Source: Acidobacteria bacterium 13_2_20CM_57_17 (GTDB lineage: Bacteria > Acidobacteriota > Terriglobia > Acidiferrales > UBA7541). Taken from it: a stretch of DNA of 34,325 nucleotides. Positions 34,116 to 34,325 of this stretch are shown here, piece by piece. The translations under genes and the position numbers were made by a program. The notes beneath the pieces are model-generated. The model was not told where the DNA came from and ran no database searches. It was given only the letters and a program-made list of their open reading frames with translations. The first letter of the stretch is position 1, and each line of letters starts with the position of its first letter. Where the stretch lies: assembly GCA_001914785.1 (NCBI GenBank), contig MNDE01000133.1, positions 1-34,325 on the forward strand, in the 5' to 3' direction.

Positions 34116-34155
34116 TCTTGGGGGTGGCTTTCTCAGTGCTTTGTCCGCCCTTCTC

Positions 34156-34210
34156 GTCCGTTTGAATTTCTTATTCGTGAGAATCGGGGTCAAAATTCAA
34201 ACGGACTTTT
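34156..34210 (+). terminator. 14-bp stem-loop with T-tract
   Basis: GTCCGTTTGAATTT (34156-34169) pairs perfectly with AAATTCAAACGGAC (34193-34206), followed by TTTT. The 23-nt loop contains an ATTC-GTGA-GAAT mini-stem. It could be a terminator for an RNA from the left, but no gene immediately precedes it. Confidence 0.55.
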
Positions 34211-34325
34211 CTCGTTGCCCGCTGGGTGCCGCACCCTACGGTTGAAGCTGTGAGGAAACCCATTGCGCTCTCAGCAAAAGAGTCAGCGCGCGTGTTTTTG
34301 TGGATCGCTTTGGCCGATCTCGGTG

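Larger units (their letters stand above)
33761..34325. other. Gene-free, hairpin-rich 3' end
   Basis: Three strong hairpins are listed separately. Open frames at 33933-34193 (minus) and 33997-34245 (plus) are low-information and overlap hairpins. A frame from GTG 34251 runs off the window with no ribosome-binding site and is left unassigned. Confidence 0.5.

Noticed and set aside
34251..34325. Frame starting GTG 34251 that runs off the window
   Set aside because: Only 25 codons with no ribosome-binding site; it cannot be judged from this end.
1..34325. CRISPR array, rRNA operon, complete IS element
   Set aside because: No regularly spaced repeats, no rRNA sequences and no transposase frame were found by eye; the only mobile-gene trace is the integrase remnant at 24289-24546.

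Overview
The window is about 34 kb of GC-rich bacterial chromosome. Two-component, ECF-sigma, PilT and PilZ genes, many secreted proteins with plain Sec signals, He_PIG repeat lipoproteins, GH130, tandem PYROXD2-like oxidoreductases and NHL proteins together suggest a soil-type Acidobacteriota genome. That assignment is inference: there is no rRNA or marker gene here, and the coding density and small frameshifts would fit either an isolate or a metagenome contig.

Layout. 1-1.44 kb: 3' end of a glycosyltransferase-type gene overlapping a GH130 mannoside phosphorylase/hydrolase gene. 1.44-3.18 kb: a lower-GC, gene-poor stretch with a zinc-ribbon protein, a reverse-strand secreted protein and, at 3131-3175, an orphan 3' half of tRNA-Arg(TCT), which looks like an integration scar and so a possible island boundary. 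3.39-6.63 kb: two back-to-back CrtI/PYROXD2-like FAD oxidoreductases. 6.66-9.4 kb: a Tdi1-like immunity-domain protein, a YdeI gene broken by two homopolymer frameshifts, an EVE-domain protein and a secreted NHL propeller. 9.4-15.5 kb: a PhyH dioxygenase, a secreted bicupin, a P5C dehydrogenase convergent with an APC amino-acid permease, and a methyltransferase.

15.5-18.9 kb is the clearest regulatory unit: a small membrane protein, three DGPF/YCII proteins and an ECF42-type sigma factor with a C-terminal TPR-like domain. Three near-identical promoters (TGTCGA, exactly 17 nt, CGAC or CGTC) precede the small membrane protein and the first two DGPF genes. This makes the membrane protein a candidate new member of an ECF42 regulon.

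18.9-24.1 kb: a GT2 glycosyltransferase with a membrane tail, a large GT-C-like membrane protein, a PilT-family ATPase and a HAD phosphatase. 24.2-25.3 kb: tRNA-His(GTG), then a relic of about 1.07 kb (tyrosine-recombinase tail, frameshifted RHH-like gene, small secreted Lys-rich protein), closed by an exact 40-nt copy of the tRNA-His 5' half. 25.6-28.0 kb: a NarL-type histidine kinase and response regulator separated by two consecutive hairpins with the same stem. 28.3-32.7 kb: three overlapping genes for exported proteins (a small secreted protein, an M10-like metalloprotease and a He_PIG/PPC-like lipoprotein), a plausible uncharacterised cell-surface operon. 32.8-34.3 kb: an ABM-domain monooxygenase, a PilZ protein and a hairpin-rich, gene-free end.
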